From assembly GCF_000657795.2 (NCBI RefSeq), contig NZ_JHEP02000002.1, forward strand, positions 416,080 through 480,079: a stretch of 64,000 nucleotides of DNA, read 5' to 3'. Numbering within the stretch: the stretch's first letter is position 1; every line of letters begins with the position of its first letter. The notes under the pieces are model-generated. The model saw nothing but the letters and a program-made list of their open reading frames with translations. It ran no database searches and was not told the origin of the DNA. This DNA is from Bordetella pseudohinzii. Lineage in GTDB: Bacteria; Pseudomonadota; Gammaproteobacteria; Burkholderiales; Burkholderiaceae_B. A program made the translations under genes and the position numbers. This document shows positions 38,727 through 47,937 of this stretch, piece after piece.

Positions 38727-38752
38727 CCCAGGCTTGCATTTCGTTGTATAGT
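38723..38752 (+). promoter_or_regulatory. Candidate sigma-70 promoter of rpmB-rpmG
   Basis: TTGACC (38723-38728) and TATAGT (38747-38752) are separated by 18 bp, each one or two bases from consensus. The -35 overlaps the stop codon of the upstream transporter gene. This leaves a leader of about 260 bases before rpmB, in which I see no gene and no tRNA. Confidence 0.6.
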
Positions 38753-39022
38753 CGATGACTAAGCATTAATCCCATATCCCGTGCGCGACTACTATGCTTT
38801 GTAGTTGCCACATTACTTACTTCTGCCTGGGTGTTATCTAGTCAGCGGCTAAGCGGGTATAAGCACGGGCCAGCCCGGCTGCCGGCAAGTACGGCGGCCT
38901 CAGCGCGGCGGCCCTCATCCAGGTTTTGGGTGGCTGGCGGGTGACTTGATCACCGCTGGTGCGAATATCTCCCACAGCCTCGGCCTTGCGACATACCCGG
39001 CAAATAAACGAGAGGTGCATCC

Positions 39023-39259
39023 ATGGCACGTGTTTGCCAAGTAACCGGCAAGGGCCCGATGGTGGGCAACAATGTTTCGCACGCGAACAACAAGACCAAG
39101 CGTCGCTTCCTGCCCAACCTGCAGTCGCGCCGTTTCTGGGTCGAGAGCGAAAACCGCTGGGTTCGCCTGCGCGTTTCGGCCAAGGCCATCCGCACGATCG
39201 ACAAGAACGGCATCGACGCCGTGCTGGCCGACCTGCGCGCACGCGGCGAAGTGGTCTAA
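39023..39259 (+). CDS. rpmB: 50S ribosomal protein L28
   Basis: This large-subunit ribosomal protein is 78 residues long, starting [20 protein letters not shown] and carrying the family segment [20 protein letters not shown] (about residues 23-42). Only one cysteine is present, so it is not the zinc-ribbon form. The RBS GAGAGG precedes the start. rpmG follows on the same transcript after 83 bp, the usual bacterial arrangement. Confidence 0.97.
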   Translation: MARVCQVTGKGPMVGNNVSHANNKTKRRFLPNLQSRRFWVESENRWVRLRVSAKAIRTIDKNGIDAVLADLRARGEVV

Positions 39260-39342
39260 GCCCGCAACCGCTTAGCCACCATACGCCCCACTCTGTGCGC
39301 CACGTAGCGCCACGAACTGCAAATTCATACTAGGAGCCCGAC

Positions 39343-39510
39343 ATGGCCAAAGGTATCCGCGAAAAGATCAAGCTCGAGTCGACCGCCGGCACGGGCCATT
39401 TCTACACGACCACCAAGAACAAGCGCAACATGCCCGAGAAGATGCTGATCAAGAAGTTTGATCCCGTCGCTCGCAAGCACGTTGACTACAAGGAAACCAA
39501 GCTGAAGTAA
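39343..39510 (+). CDS. rpmG: 50S ribosomal protein L33
   Basis: The 55-residue product ([20 protein letters not shown] at the N-terminus, then [20 protein letters not shown]) is a complete L33. It lacks the four zinc-ligand cysteines, so it is the cysteine-free C-minus paralogue. AGGAG lies seven bases before the ATG. It is shorter than many ORF size cut-offs. An intrinsic terminator follows 20 bp after the stop. Confidence 0.97.
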   Translation: MAKGIREKIKLESTAGTGHFYTTTKNKRNMPEKMLIKKFDPVARKHVDYKETKLK

Positions 39511-39527
39511 TTCAGCGCGGCCTGGTC

Positions 39528-39557
39528 AAAAGCCCTGCTCATGCAGGGCTTTTTGTT
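39528..39557 (+). terminator. Intrinsic terminator after rpmG
   Basis: AGCCCTGC (39531-39538), loop TCAT, GCAGGGCT (39543-39550), flanked by A-run and T-run (TTTTTGTTTTTT). It closes the rpmB-rpmG operon. Confidence 0.92.
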
Positions 39558-39658
39558 TTTTCGCGGCCGGAAAGCGGCAGGATATGGCGCCACCTCGCCG
39601 CGCCGGCCCGGCGCCAGCGCCGCTACACTCGGCGCAAAGACGCCATACCTGTCCGACC

Positions 39659-40918
39659 ATGCCCTCTCCCGTCGCCTTCGTTCTTGGCCTGGCCCTGCTG
39701 GCGGGCAGCGCCGCCCATGCCGAATCGCCCGCCCCCATCCGGCTGGGCGAAGCCCACGCCCAGCCCGATACCAGCGATTTCGGGCAGGGATGGCGCATGG
39801 CGCTGGACGAAATCAACCAGGCGGCGGGCGTGCTGGGCCGCCCCCTGGAAGTCGTCGCCGTGGACCTCTCCTCAGGCGAGGCGCGCCCGGCTGACATCGC
39901 CCTGCTATTCGACGGCGTCTCGGACAGCGCCCTGGCCCTGCAGGCCTCCCGCCAGGCCGCGGCATGGCGCCTGCCCTATCTCGCCGGCCGCGCGCAGACC
40001 GACCGCCTGATCTGGCAGGAGGGCAATCGCTACACCTTCCGCCTGCCGCCCTCCACCCGGATGCGCATCGCCGCGCTGGCGCCGCGCGCGCTGGCCCTGC
40101 GCCAGAAGCGCTGGGCGCTGGTCTACACGCAGTCGCAGCGGGGCGAGGAAGAAGCCGCCACCTTCGCCTCCATGATGACGGCCTTCCAGTCCAAGACCGA
40201 GATCGTCAGCCGCCTGGCCGTCGCGCCCGGCCAGGCCGATGCCGAACTGCTGCGCGCCGTTGGCGAAAGCCGCCCCCAGGCCTTGTTCCTGGCCCTGGAC
40301 GGCCCCGACCTGGCCGCCTTTACCCGCCTCGTGCTGGAACAGCCGCCTGCCGATCGCCTGCCCGCGGTGCTCACGCATGGCGAGGACCTGCCCGGCCCCG
40401 CGCCCGCCGGCTGGATCGCCGCAGCCCATGGCGATTCGGACAGCCAGGCCGGTTTCGCATCGGCCTACACGGCCCGCACCGGCCGCGCGCCCACCCTGCC
40501 CGCCCTGCAAGGCTATATCACGCTCCAGACCCTGGCCCAGGCCCTGCGCCTGGCCCAATCCACCGACGCGGAAAAACTCGCCGACGCGCTTCAGGGGCTG
40601 CAGCTGGACACCCCCCTGGGGCCGATCCAGTACCGCAAGATCGACCACCAATCCACCATGGGCCTGTTTGTCGGCGCATGGGATGACGCCTTGCGCTACA
40701 TCGACGGCAGCCGGCTGCAGCTGCCGGACGGCGCGGCCTATCGCATGCGCGATCTGTCCAAGCCGGCCCGGCCCGCGCCTGCCGTCCCGGAAGCGGCCCA
40801 GGAAAACACCCAGGAAGCGGCCCAGGAAAACACCCAGGAAGCGGCCCGGACGCCGCCTGCCTATGACGTCTCGCGCTTCGCCTCCGGCGGCGCGGCGCTG
40901 TCGGCCTGGCCGGACTGA
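39659..40918 (+). CDS. Orphan periplasmic binding protein (branched-chain amino acid ABC type)
   Basis: This is a 419-residue exported protein of the Leu/Ile/Val-binding fold (type I periplasmic binding). The signal peptide is MPSPVAFVLGLALLAGSAAHA (cleavage about residue 21). The mature part begins PIRLGEAHAQPDTSDFGQGW and has the long GWRMALDEINQAAGVLGRP helix typical of the family. No permease or ATPase gene is adjacent. Near the C-terminus a 24-bp unit is repeated (40790-40847), giving EAAQENTQ twice. Its last 58 bases overlap the 3' end of the SulP gene on the other strand. Ligand unknown. Confidence 0.83.
   Translation: MPSPVAFVLGLALLAGSAAHAESPAPIRLGEAHAQPDTSDFGQGWRMALDEINQAAGVLGRPLEVVAVDLSSGEARPADIALLFDGVSDSALALQASRQAAAWRLPYLAGRAQTDRLIWQEGNRYTFRLPPSTRMRIAALAPRALALRQKRWALVYTQSQRGEEEAATFASMMTAFQSKTEIVSRLAVAPGQADAELLRAVGESRPQALFLALDGPDLAAFTRLVLEQPPADRLPAVLTHGEDLPGPAPAGWIAAAHGDSDSQAGFASAYTARTGRAPTLPALQGYITLQTLAQALRLAQSTDAEKLADALQGLQLDTPLGPIQYRKIDHQSTMGLFVGAWDDALRYIDGSRLQLPDGAAYRMRDLSKPARPAPAVPEAAQENTQEAAQENTQEAARTPPAYDVSRFASGGAALSAWPD
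40790..40847 (+). repeat. 24-bp coding tandem repeat in the binding-protein gene
   Basis: Two full perfect copies of a 24-bp unit (40790-40813, 40814-40837) and a 10-bp partial third copy, encoding EAAQENTQ-EAAQENTQ-EAA. The unit length is a multiple of three, so copy-number change would keep the frame. Confidence 0.9.
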
Positions 40919-42648
40919 TGCGCCGTGCCGGGCGGCCCGCACTCGCGGAAACAGCGCGCCTCGCACGCCCGGCACACCGCGGGATCCAGCCGCTGGTAGA
41001 TGCTGGCAATGGCCGTGGTCTTGTCAGGAAAAATGTGGTCCTGCCCCAGGCGCTCGATGAAGCCCGTGCGCCGCCAGGTCGCCAGCACCTCGGGCCGCGG
41101 ACGATGGAAATACAGATCGCCTCCCGCCGCCCGCCGGCGCTTGAGCTCATCCTCCCAGACCTGGGCCCCGGCCTGGTCGATGAAGTTCATGCTCTTGGTC
41201 ATGACCAGCAGATGGGCAGCGCCGTTCTGGCGCAAGGCCGCCAGCCGCTCGTCCACATAGGCCGCGGCGCCGAAATAGACCGAGCCTTCCATGCGCAGCA
41301 GACGCAACTGCGGGCACTCCGGCAGCGCCGAGTCGTGGCCCTCGCGCACGATGAAATGCCGCGCGGGATCCTTGGCGTCGAAGCCCATGATGCGCATGGC
41401 CGGACGCGAGGTGCGGTAAAGATAGGCCGACAGCGATAGCAGGGCGCCCAGCATGATGGCCACTTCCATGCGGATGAACAGCGTCGCGGCCAGCGTGGCG
41501 GCGGCGATCATGGCCTCGTTGCGGTCCACCCGGGCCAGCCAGCGCCAACGCGGCACATCCAGCAGCGTCCAGGCCACCAGCAGCAACAGGCCGGCGATCG
41601 CGGCATAGGGAATATGCGCCAGCAGGGGCGCGCTGAGCAGGATCAGGACCACCAGGATCAGCGCCGAGAACACCGCCGCCATCGGCGTGCGCGCTCCCGC
41701 CTCGTAATTGGGCATGGAGCGATTCAACGAACCGCAGGACAGATAACAGGAGAACAGCCCGCCCACGGCATTGGACAGGCCCTGGCCGAAGAACTCGCGA
41801 TTGGGATCGATGGGCTGGCCCGAACGCTGGGCCACCGCCTTGGCGATGGAGATGGATTGCGCCAAGGCCACGATGGTCAGGGGCACGGCCACGCCCAGCA
41901 TGTCCGGCAAGCGCCGCCAGTCCACCTCGGGCAGATGCAGCGGCGGCAGGGGCTGTGCGATCGGCCCCAGGACGGCCACGCCCTGGCCGAGCAGCCCGGC
42001 CAGCCAGCCCGCGGCCGTGCCCGCCGCCAGGCCGGCAAGCATATGCGGCCGGCGCCGGCCCCAGCGCCGCACCGCCAGGGCGCAGACCAGGGTGGCGAGG
42101 GTCACGGCGATGGCGGCGGCGCTGACCTGGCCGGCCAGCAGCGCCGAGAAAGTTTCCGACAAGCTGTGCGCGGCCTCCGGGGCAATGCCGAAAGCGTCCT
42201 TCAAGGCATGCAGGGCAATCAGGATCGCCGCGCCGCTGGTAAACCCGAACAAGGCCGCCGGCGAGATGAAATTGGCCAGCACGCCCAGGCGCAGCAGGCT
42301 CACGGCAAGCTGCATCAGTCCGACCAGCACCGTGACCGCCAGCGCCAATTCGATATAGCCCGGCGAGCCCGGCACGGCCATGGGCGCGAGCACCGCGAAC
42401 AAGGCCAGCGAGTTGGCGTTCGTCGGGCCCGACAGCACGTGCCGGCTCGATCCGAACAGGCCGGCGATCACGCAAGGCACGATCGCGGTATAGAGCCCGT
42501 ATTGCGGCGGCAAACCCGCCAACAGGGCAAACGCCATGCCCTGCGGCAACACCAGCAGGGCGCCGAGCAGGCCGGCCGCGGCATCGCTGCGCAGAACAGC
42601 CGGCGTAATGTCATGAACCCAGCTTCCCATCCATCCGGCAACGCGCAA
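40861..42648 (-). CDS. SulP-family inorganic anion transporter with STAS domain
   Basis: This is a 595-residue SLC26/SulP permease (sulfate, bicarbonate or dicarboxylate). The transmembrane part has the family signature SGPTNANSLALFAVLAP (about residues 74-90) and the N-terminal AGLLGALLVLPQGMAFALLA. The C-terminal STAS domain (about 430-555) contains LLVMTKSMNFIDQAGAQVWE. After it comes a cysteine cluster, CRACEARCFREC (about residues 559-570), unusual in the family core. The start used is TTG at 42648 with GGGGAG upstream; an ATG at 42630 is the alternative. Its 3' end overlaps the neighbouring binding-protein gene. Confidence 0.87.
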   Translation of the reverse strand: MRVAGWMGSWVHDITPAVLRSDAAAGLLGALLVLPQGMAFALLAGLPPQYGLYTAIVPCVIAGLFGSSRHVLSGPTNANSLALFAVLAPMAVPGSPGYIELALAVTVLVGLMQLAVSLLRLGVLANFISPAALFGFTSGAAILIALHALKDAFGIAPEAAHSLSETFSALLAGQVSAAAIAVTLATLVCALAVRRWGRRRPHMLAGLAAGTAAGWLAGLLGQGVAVLGPIAQPLPPLHLPEVDWRRLPDMLGVAVPLTIVALAQSISIAKAVAQRSGQPIDPNREFFGQGLSNAVGGLFSCYLSCGSLNRSMPNYEAGARTPMAAVFSALILVVLILLSAPLLAHIPYAAIAGLLLLVAWTLLDVPRWRWLARVDRNEAMIAAATLAATLFIRMEVAIMLGALLSLSAYLYRTSRPAMRIMGFDAKDPARHFIVREGHDSALPECPQLRLLRMEGSVYFGAAAYVDERLAALRQNGAAHLLVMTKSMNFIDQAGAQVWEDELKRRRAAGGDLYFHRPRPEVLATWRRTGFIERLGQDHIFPDKTTAIASIYQRLDPAVCRACEARCFRECGPPGTAHQSGQADSAAPPEAKRETS

Positions 42649-42924
42649 TGATCTCCCCTTCCGTGGACAGCGCGTCCCGCCGCGCCAAGGCGCCTAGCGT
42701 AATCCGCGCAAGGCGGCCATGCAACGCTGCGCAACGCCGCAAACACCTTAAAACAAGACCTCGCGCGGTCCTGGCGCATGCGCTTTCTCGCGAAAACAAC
42801 ATCTCATAGGCATTAAACAGCGTAAAAATGCATGCACGCGCCTGACTTTCCGCTATCATCGGGCGCGTGGTGCCGGACATCCGTCGCAAGCGCCGCTTTA
42901 TTACCCAACATACGGATCTTGACC

Positions 42925-43371
42925 ATGGCTACCAAAGCAAAAGCTCCTGCCAAGAAAGTCACCAAAACCGCCGCCAAGGCCCCTGCCAAGAAGGCCCCCG
43001 CCAAAAAGGCCGCCGCCACCAAGCCGGCCGTGAAGAAGACCGCCACCGCTGCCGTGCGCCCCATCAAGGAAGCGCTGAACAAGTCGCAGCTGGTCGCTCA
43101 CCTGGTCGAAAACACCGGCGTCGAAGCCAAGTCGGTCAAGGCTGTCCTGGCCGGCCTCGAAGCCGCCGTGCTGGGTTCGGTCGACAAGAAGGGCGCGGGT
43201 GAATTCACGTTGGCCGGCCTGTTCAAGGTCTCCGTGCAAAAGGTTCCGGCCAAGGCCAAGCGCTTCGGCAAGGACCCCTTCACCGGCGAAGAGCGCTGGT
43301 TCCCGGCCAAGCCCGCTTCGGTCAAGGTCAAGGTTCGCCCGCTCAAGAAGCTGAAAGACGCCGCCCAATAA
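42925..43371 (+). CDS. HU/IHF-family nucleoid protein with Lys/Ala-rich histone H1-like tail (BpH2-like)
   Basis: This 148-residue protein joins two parts. Residues 1-50 are a lysine/alanine/proline tail with repeated AKKAPAKKA-type motifs, like eukaryotic H1 tails. Residues about 53-148 form an HU-type DNA-binding domain (LNKSQLVAHLVENTGVEAKSV, then GEFTLAGLFKVSVQKVPAKA and the arm-like EERWFPAKPASVKVKVRPLK). This fusion is known from Bordetella and relatives (BpH2). A strong terminator follows directly. It probably compacts DNA or affects global expression; the exact role is inferred from the family. Confidence 0.9.
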   Translation: MATKAKAPAKKVTKTAAKAPAKKAPAKKAAATKPAVKKTATAAVRPIKEALNKSQLVAHLVENTGVEAKSVKAVLAGLEAAVLGSVDKKGAGEFTLAGLFKVSVQKVPAKAKRFGKDPFTGEERWFPAKPASVKVKVRPLKKLKDAAQ

Positions 43372-43394
43372 GCCACGTCTTCCGGTCAAACCGG

Positions 43395-43429
43395 GAAGAG
43401 CCCGCCCTAGGCGGGCTCTTCTTTTTTTT
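43395..43429 (+). terminator. Intrinsic terminator after the HU-like gene
   Basis: GAAGAGCCCGCC (43395-43406) and GGCGGGCTCTTC (43410-43421) form a perfect 12-bp stem with a CTA loop, followed by T8 (43422-43429). Among the strongest terminators in the window. Confidence 0.95.
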
Positions 43430-43450
43430 GGCGTTTGCATGCCCGGCAGT

Positions 43451-43468
43451 TATCTTGATATAAAGATA
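43451..43468 (+). promoter_or_regulatory. MarR-type inverted repeat before the MarR gene
   Basis: TATCTT-GATATA-AAGATA is an 18-bp inverted repeat 17 bp before the marR-family start, and a further AAAGATA copy (43478-43484) lies next to the start codon. The design is typical for autoregulating MarR proteins. Confidence 0.55.
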
Positions 43469-43484
43469 CTTTAAATAAAGATAA

Positions 43485-44003
43485 ATGCTCATGAAAGACC
43501 ATGTCGATCTCGTCCTGGCCCAGTGGGCGCAGCAGCGCCCCGACCTGGATGTCTCCGCCATGGCGGTGTGCAGCCGCCTGTTCCGCATGAATATCGTCGC
43601 CGCCCGCAACGCCGACCGGGCCTTTCGCGCCCACGGCATGCACCAGGGCGAATTCGACCTGCTGGCCACCCTGTTCCGCGCCGGCCCGCCCTATTCGTTG
43701 AGCCCGCAGCAATTGACGGGCGCGCTGCTGCTGTCTTCAGGCGCCATGACCCACCGCCTGGACCGCCTGGAATCCGCCGGCCTCATCTCGCGCAACCCCA
43801 ACCCCGACGATCGCCGGAGCGTCATCGTCTCGCTCACCGCGCAGGGCCAGCGCGCCTTGCGCCAGGTGCTGGACGACTATCTGGACGAAATGGAAAAAAC
43901 CCTGGCGCCCTTGAACGCGGCCGAACGCCGCCAGCTCGCCGGCCTGCTCAAACGCCTTTTGGCCGAGCATGACCGGCATGCCCCCGGAGGCGTGGCATTG
44001 TGA
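43485..44003 (+). CDS. MarR-family transcriptional regulator
   Basis: This is a winged-helix repressor of 172 residues. The HTH and wing region spans about residues 62-115, with LTGALLLSSGAMTHRLDRLESAGLI-type recognition helix and the wing motif NPDDRRSVIVSLT (about 105-117). The start may be the ATG at 43485 or the one at 43491; neither has a strong Shine-Dalgarno sequence. It overlaps the downstream MFS gene by GTGA, so it probably controls that exporter and itself through the adjacent inverted repeat, in response to an aromatic or phenolic ligand (family behaviour). Confidence 0.9.
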   Translation: MLMKDHVDLVLAQWAQQRPDLDVSAMAVCSRLFRMNIVAARNADRAFRAHGMHQGEFDLLATLFRAGPPYSLSPQQLTGALLLSSGAMTHRLDRLESAGLISRNPNPDDRRSVIVSLTAQGQRALRQVLDDYLDEMEKTLAPLNAAERRQLAGLLKRLLAEHDRHAPGGVAL

Positions 44004-45196
44004 ATTCCCGCCTCACCCCCGCCATGGTCTTCCTGATGTCGGCGGCCACCGGCCTGGCCGTGGCCAGCAACTATTACGCCCAGCCGCTGCTGCACATCAT
44101 CGGCGAGCAATTCCAGGTGTCCAATGCCGCCACCGGCAGCATCGTCACCATCGCGCAGCTCAGTTATGCCGTCGGCCTGATGCTGCTCGTGCCGCTGGGC
44201 GACATCCTCGAGCGGCGCCGCCTCATCGTCTTCATGACCGCCCTGTCGGCGGGCGGCCTGCTGATCTCGGCCAACGCCCCCAGCCTGGGCTGGCTGATGC
44301 TGGGCACCTTCCTGACCGGCATGCTGTCGGTGGTGGCCCAGGTCCTGGTGCCGTTCGGCGCGACGCTGGCCGATCCCGCGCAGCGCGGACGCATCGTCGG
44401 CACGCTGATGAGCGGGCTGCTGCTGGGCATCCTGCTGGCCCGCACGGCGGCCGGCGTGCTGGCCGACCTGGGAGGCTGGCGCACCGTGTATTGGGTCGCC
44501 GCCGCCTTGCTGCTGGCGATGTCGGCCGTGCTGTGGCGCATCCTGCCCGACCACCCTGGCTCGGCCCAGTTGAGCTACGCGCGCCTCTTGCTGTCGATCT
44601 GGCGGCTCTACCGCGAGGAGCCTCTGCTGCGGGCACGCTCCCTGATCGGCGGCCTGCTGTTCGCCTGCTTCAGCATGCTGTGGACGCCGCTGACCTTCCT
44701 GCTGTCCAGCCCGCCCTATGGCTACAGCATGACCACCATCGGGCTGTTCGGCCTGGCCGGGGCCATGGGCGCCTATGCCGCCCGCCGCTTCGGCCGCATG
44801 GCCGACCAGGGCCTGGGCAACCGGGCGACCGTCGTGGGCCTTGCCCTGCTGCTCGGCTCCTGGGCCTTGATCGCCTGGGGCGCCCATGCCGTCATCCCGC
44901 TGCTGATCGGCATTGTCATCCAGGACATGGCCATCCAGGGCGTGCACGTCACCAACCAGAGCGCGGTCTACCGCCTGCGCCCCGAGGCGCGCAGCCGCCT
45001 CACGGCCGGCTATATGACGGCCTACTTCATTGGCGGGGCGGCCGGTTCGCTCGCCTCGGCGTGGATCTACGGACATTTCGGCTGGTACGGCGTGACCGCG
45101 ACGGGCGCGGCGACCGCCCTGCTGGCCCTGGCCTATGGCTGCCTGGCGCCAGGCGCGCGCATCCCCGGAAACCGTCCGTCCCCATCCCGGGCCTAG
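44000..45196 (+). CDS. MFS efflux transporter coupled to the MarR gene
   Basis: This is a 12-helix MFS protein of 398 residues of the YnfM/arabinose-exporter-like group: NYYAQPLLHIIGEQFQVS (about residues 25-42) and GDILERRRLIVFM (about 68-80) are typical. The start is GTG, overlapping the marR stop in GTGA. The gene order implies drug or toxic-compound export under MarR control. The -10 box of the leuS promoter lies just after its stop. Confidence 0.88.
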   Translation: MNSRLTPAMVFLMSAATGLAVASNYYAQPLLHIIGEQFQVSNAATGSIVTIAQLSYAVGLMLLVPLGDILERRRLIVFMTALSAGGLLISANAPSLGWLMLGTFLTGMLSVVAQVLVPFGATLADPAQRGRIVGTLMSGLLLGILLARTAAGVLADLGGWRTVYWVAAALLLAMSAVLWRILPDHPGSAQLSYARLLLSIWRLYREEPLLRARSLIGGLLFACFSMLWTPLTFLLSSPPYGYSMTTIGLFGLAGAMGAYAARRFGRMADQGLGNRATVVGLALLLGSWALIAWGAHAVIPLLIGIVIQDMAIQGVHVTNQSAVYRLRPEARSRLTAGYMTAYFIGGAAGSLASAWIYGHFGWYGVTATGAATALLALAYGCLAPGARIPGNRPSPSRA

Positions 45197-45203
45197 CACC
45201 TCC

Positions 45204-45240
45204 TATAATCTAGGGTTTTGAGCGCCCGTCCGCCGGGCGC
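45204..45240 (+). promoter_or_regulatory. leuS promoter -10 box and leader hairpin
   Basis: A perfect TATAAT (45204-45209) lies 65 bp upstream of leuS; no good -35 hexamer is visible at 17 bp. The leader holds a 7-bp perfect stem, GCGCCCG (45222-45228) with CGGGCGC (45234-45240). I see no T-box or leader peptide. Confidence 0.42.
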
Positions 45241-45268
45241 ATCCATCCCCATTTCTACGCACGAGTCC

Positions 45269-47926
45269 ATGCAGGAACGCTATCAACCCACCCTCGTCGA
45301 AGCGGCCGCCCAACAAGACTGGCAGGCCCGTGACGCCTATCTCGTCCACGAGCATGCCAAGAACGCCGACGGCTCGGAAAAGCCCAAGTTCTATGCCTGC
45401 TCCATGCTGCCCTATCCCAGCGGCAAGCTGCACATGGGCCACGTGCGCAACTACACGATCAACGACATGATGGCGCGCCAGCTGCGCATGCGCGGCTACA
45501 ACGTGCTGATGCCCATGGGCTGGGACGCCTTTGGCATGCCGGCCGAAAACGCCGCCATCAAGTCCAAGGTGCCGCCGGCCAAGTGGACCTACGACAACAT
45601 CGCCTACATGAAGAAGCAGATGAAGGCGATGGGGCTGGCCATCGACTGGTCGCGCGAAATGTGCGCCTGCGATCCCGCGTATTACAAATGGAACCAATGG
45701 CTGTTCCTGAAGATGCTCGAAAAAGGCATCGCCTACCGCAAGACCCAGGTCGTGAACTGGGACCCGGTCGACCAGACGGTGCTGGCCAACGAACAGGTCA
45801 TCGACGGACGCGGCTGGCGCTCCGGCGCCCCGGTCGAAAAGCGCGAAATCCCGGGCTACTACCTGCGCATTACCGACTACGCCGACGAACTGCTCGACCA
45901 GGTCAAGAACAGCCTGCCGGGCTGGCCGGAGCGCGTGCGCGTCATGCAGGAAAACTGGATCGGCAAATCCGAAGGGGTGCGCCTGGCCTTCCCGCATGAC
46001 ATCAAGGACGAAAACGGCCAGCTCATCCAGGATGGCAAGCTGTTTGTCTTCACGACGCGCGCCGATACGCTCATGGGCGTGACCTTCTGCGCCGTGGCGC
46101 CCGAGCACCCGCTGGCCGCGCTGGCCGCGCGCGGCAATCCCGCGCTCGCCAGCTTCATCGACCAATGCAAGCTCGGCGGCACGACCGAGGCCGAGATCGC
46201 CACGCGCGAAAAAGAAGGCATGCGCACCGGCCTGTCGGTCACGCATCCGCTGACCGGCCAGCCGGTGGAAGTCTGGGTCGGCAACTATGTGCTGATGAGC
46301 TACGGCGACGGCGCGGTGATGGGCGTTCCGGCCCACGACGAACGCGACTTCGCCTTTGCCCGCAAGTATGGCCTGCCCATCCGCCAGGTCATCGCTCTGG
46401 AAGGCAAGACGTATTCCGATGCGGCCTGGCAGGAGTGGTACGGCGACAAGCAGACCGGCCGCGCCATCAACTCGGGCAAGTACGACGGCCTGACGTCGGC
46501 CGAGGCCATCGACGCCATCGCCGCCGACCTGGCCGCCAAGGGCCTGGGCGAAAAACAGACCACCTATCGCCTGCGCGATTGGGGGATTTCGCGCCAGCGC
46601 TACTGGGGCACGCCCATCCCCATCATCCATTGCCCGGATTGCGGCCCCGTGCCGGTGCCCGAGCAAGACCTGCCGGTGGTGCTGCCCGAAGACCTGATCC
46701 CCGACGGTTCGGGCAATCCGCTGGCCAAGAACGAAGCCTTCCTGTCCTGCGCCTGCCCCTCCTGCGGCAAGCCGGCCCGCCGTGAAACCGACACCATGGA
46801 CACCTTCGTGGACTCGTCCTGGTATTTCATGCGCTATACCTCGCCGGGCAACGGACAGGCCATGGTCGACAGCCGCAACGATTACTGGATGCCCATGGAC
46901 CAGTACATCGGCGGGATCGAGCATGCCGTGCTGCACCTGCTCTATGCGCGCTTCTGGACCAAGGTCATGCGCGACCTGGGCATGCTCAAGTTCGACGAGC
47001 CCTTCACGCGGCTGCTTTGCCAGGGCATGGTGCTCAACCATATCTATTCGCGCCGCACGCCCCAGGGCGGCATCGAGTACTTCTGGCCCGAAGAAGTCGA
47101 AAACACCTACGACGCCAAGGGCGCCATCATCGGCGCTCGCCTGAAGTCCGATGGCTCCGAAATCACCTATGGCGGCGTGGGCACGATGTCCAAGTCCAAG
47201 AACAACGGTGTGGATCCGCAATCGCTGATCGACACGCTGGGCGCGGACACCGCGCGCCTGTTCGTCATGTTCGCCAGCCCCCCGGAACAGACGCTGGAGT
47301 GGTCGGACTCGGGGGTCGAAGGCGCCAACCGCTTCCTGCGCCGCCTGTGGTCGCTGGGCTATGAGCAGCGCGAGGCCGTGGCCCGCGGCCTGGCCCGCGG
47401 CAGCGACTGGCAGGACGCCCCCGCCGCGGTCAAGGACCTGCGCCGCGAACTGTACGGCCTGCTCAAACAGGCCGAGTACGATTACCAGCGCATCCAATAC
47501 AACACGGTGGTGTCGGCCTGCATGAAGATGCTCAATGCCATCGACAACGCCAAGCTGCCCGAAGGCGCGGCCAGCGATGCCGCCCTGGCCGAGGGCCTGG
47601 GCCTGTTGCTGCGCGTGCTCTACCCCGTGGTGCCGCACATCACCTGGCAGCTCTGGCGCGATCTGGGCTTTGCCCACGAGCTGGGCGACCTCCTCGATGC
47701 GCCCTGGCCGCATGTGGACGAAGCCGCGCTGGTGGCCGACGAGATCGAACTCATGCTCCAGGTCAATGGCAAGCTGCGCGGCGCGATCCGCGTGGCCGCC
47801 AAGGCTCCCAAGGAAGACATCGAACAGATCGCCCTGTCCCAGGAAGAAGTCGCCCGCTTCCTGGAGGGCCGCCCGCCCAAGCGTGTGATCGTCGTTCCGG
47901 GCAAATTGGTCAACGTCGTGGGCTGA
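45269..47926 (+). CDS. leuS: Leucyl-tRNA synthetase
   Basis: This is a class I aminoacyl-tRNA synthetase that charges tRNA-Leu and edits mischarged isoleucine/norvaline. The 885-residue chain has HMGH at residues 55-58, the CP1 editing domain (about 220-415), a zinc-like cysteine region (CPDCG and CACPSCGKP, about 457-500) and the second signature as [13 protein letters not shown] near 640, with Thr in place of the first Lys of KMSKS. The start at 45269 gives the family N-terminus. It is followed by lptE after 11 bp and holA, probably one transcript. Confidence 0.97.
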   Translation: MQERYQPTLVEAAAQQDWQARDAYLVHEHAKNADGSEKPKFYACSMLPYPSGKLHMGHVRNYTINDMMARQLRMRGYNVLMPMGWDAFGMPAENAAIKSKVPPAKWTYDNIAYMKKQMKAMGLAIDWSREMCACDPAYYKWNQWLFLKMLEKGIAYRKTQVVNWDPVDQTVLANEQVIDGRGWRSGAPVEKREIPGYYLRITDYADELLDQVKNSLPGWPERVRVMQENWIGKSEGVRLAFPHDIKDENGQLIQDGKLFVFTTRADTLMGVTFCAVAPEHPLAALAARGNPALASFIDQCKLGGTTEAEIATREKEGMRTGLSVTHPLTGQPVEVWVGNYVLMSYGDGAVMGVPAHDERDFAFARKYGLPIRQVIALEGKTYSDAAWQEWYGDKQTGRAINSGKYDGLTSAEAIDAIAADLAAKGLGEKQTTYRLRDWGISRQRYWGTPIPIIHCPDCGPVPVPEQDLPVVLPEDLIPDGSGNPLAKNEAFLSCACPSCGKPARRETDTMDTFVDSSWYFMRYTSPGNGQAMVDSRNDYWMPMDQYIGGIEHAVLHLLYARFWTKVMRDLGMLKFDEPFTRLLCQGMVLNHIYSRRTPQGGIEYFWPEEVENTYDAKGAIIGARLKSDGSEITYGGVGTMSKSKNNGVDPQSLIDTLGADTARLFVMFASPPEQTLEWSDSGVEGANRFLRRLWSLGYEQREAVARGLARGSDWQDAPAAVKDLRRELYGLLKQAEYDYQRIQYNTVVSACMKMLNAIDNAKLPEGAASDAALAEGLGLLLRVLYPVVPHITWQLWRDLGFAHELGDLLDAPWPHVDEAALVADEIELMLQVNGKLRGAIRVAAKAPKEDIEQIALSQEEVARFLEGRPPKRVIVVPGKLVNVVG

Positions 47927-47937
47927 TAAGGATACGC

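Noticed and set aside
38753..39022. Possible tRNA or small RNA in the long rpmB leader
   Set aside because: I could not fold a cloverleaf or find a T-loop GTTCRA motif or a terminator before rpmB.
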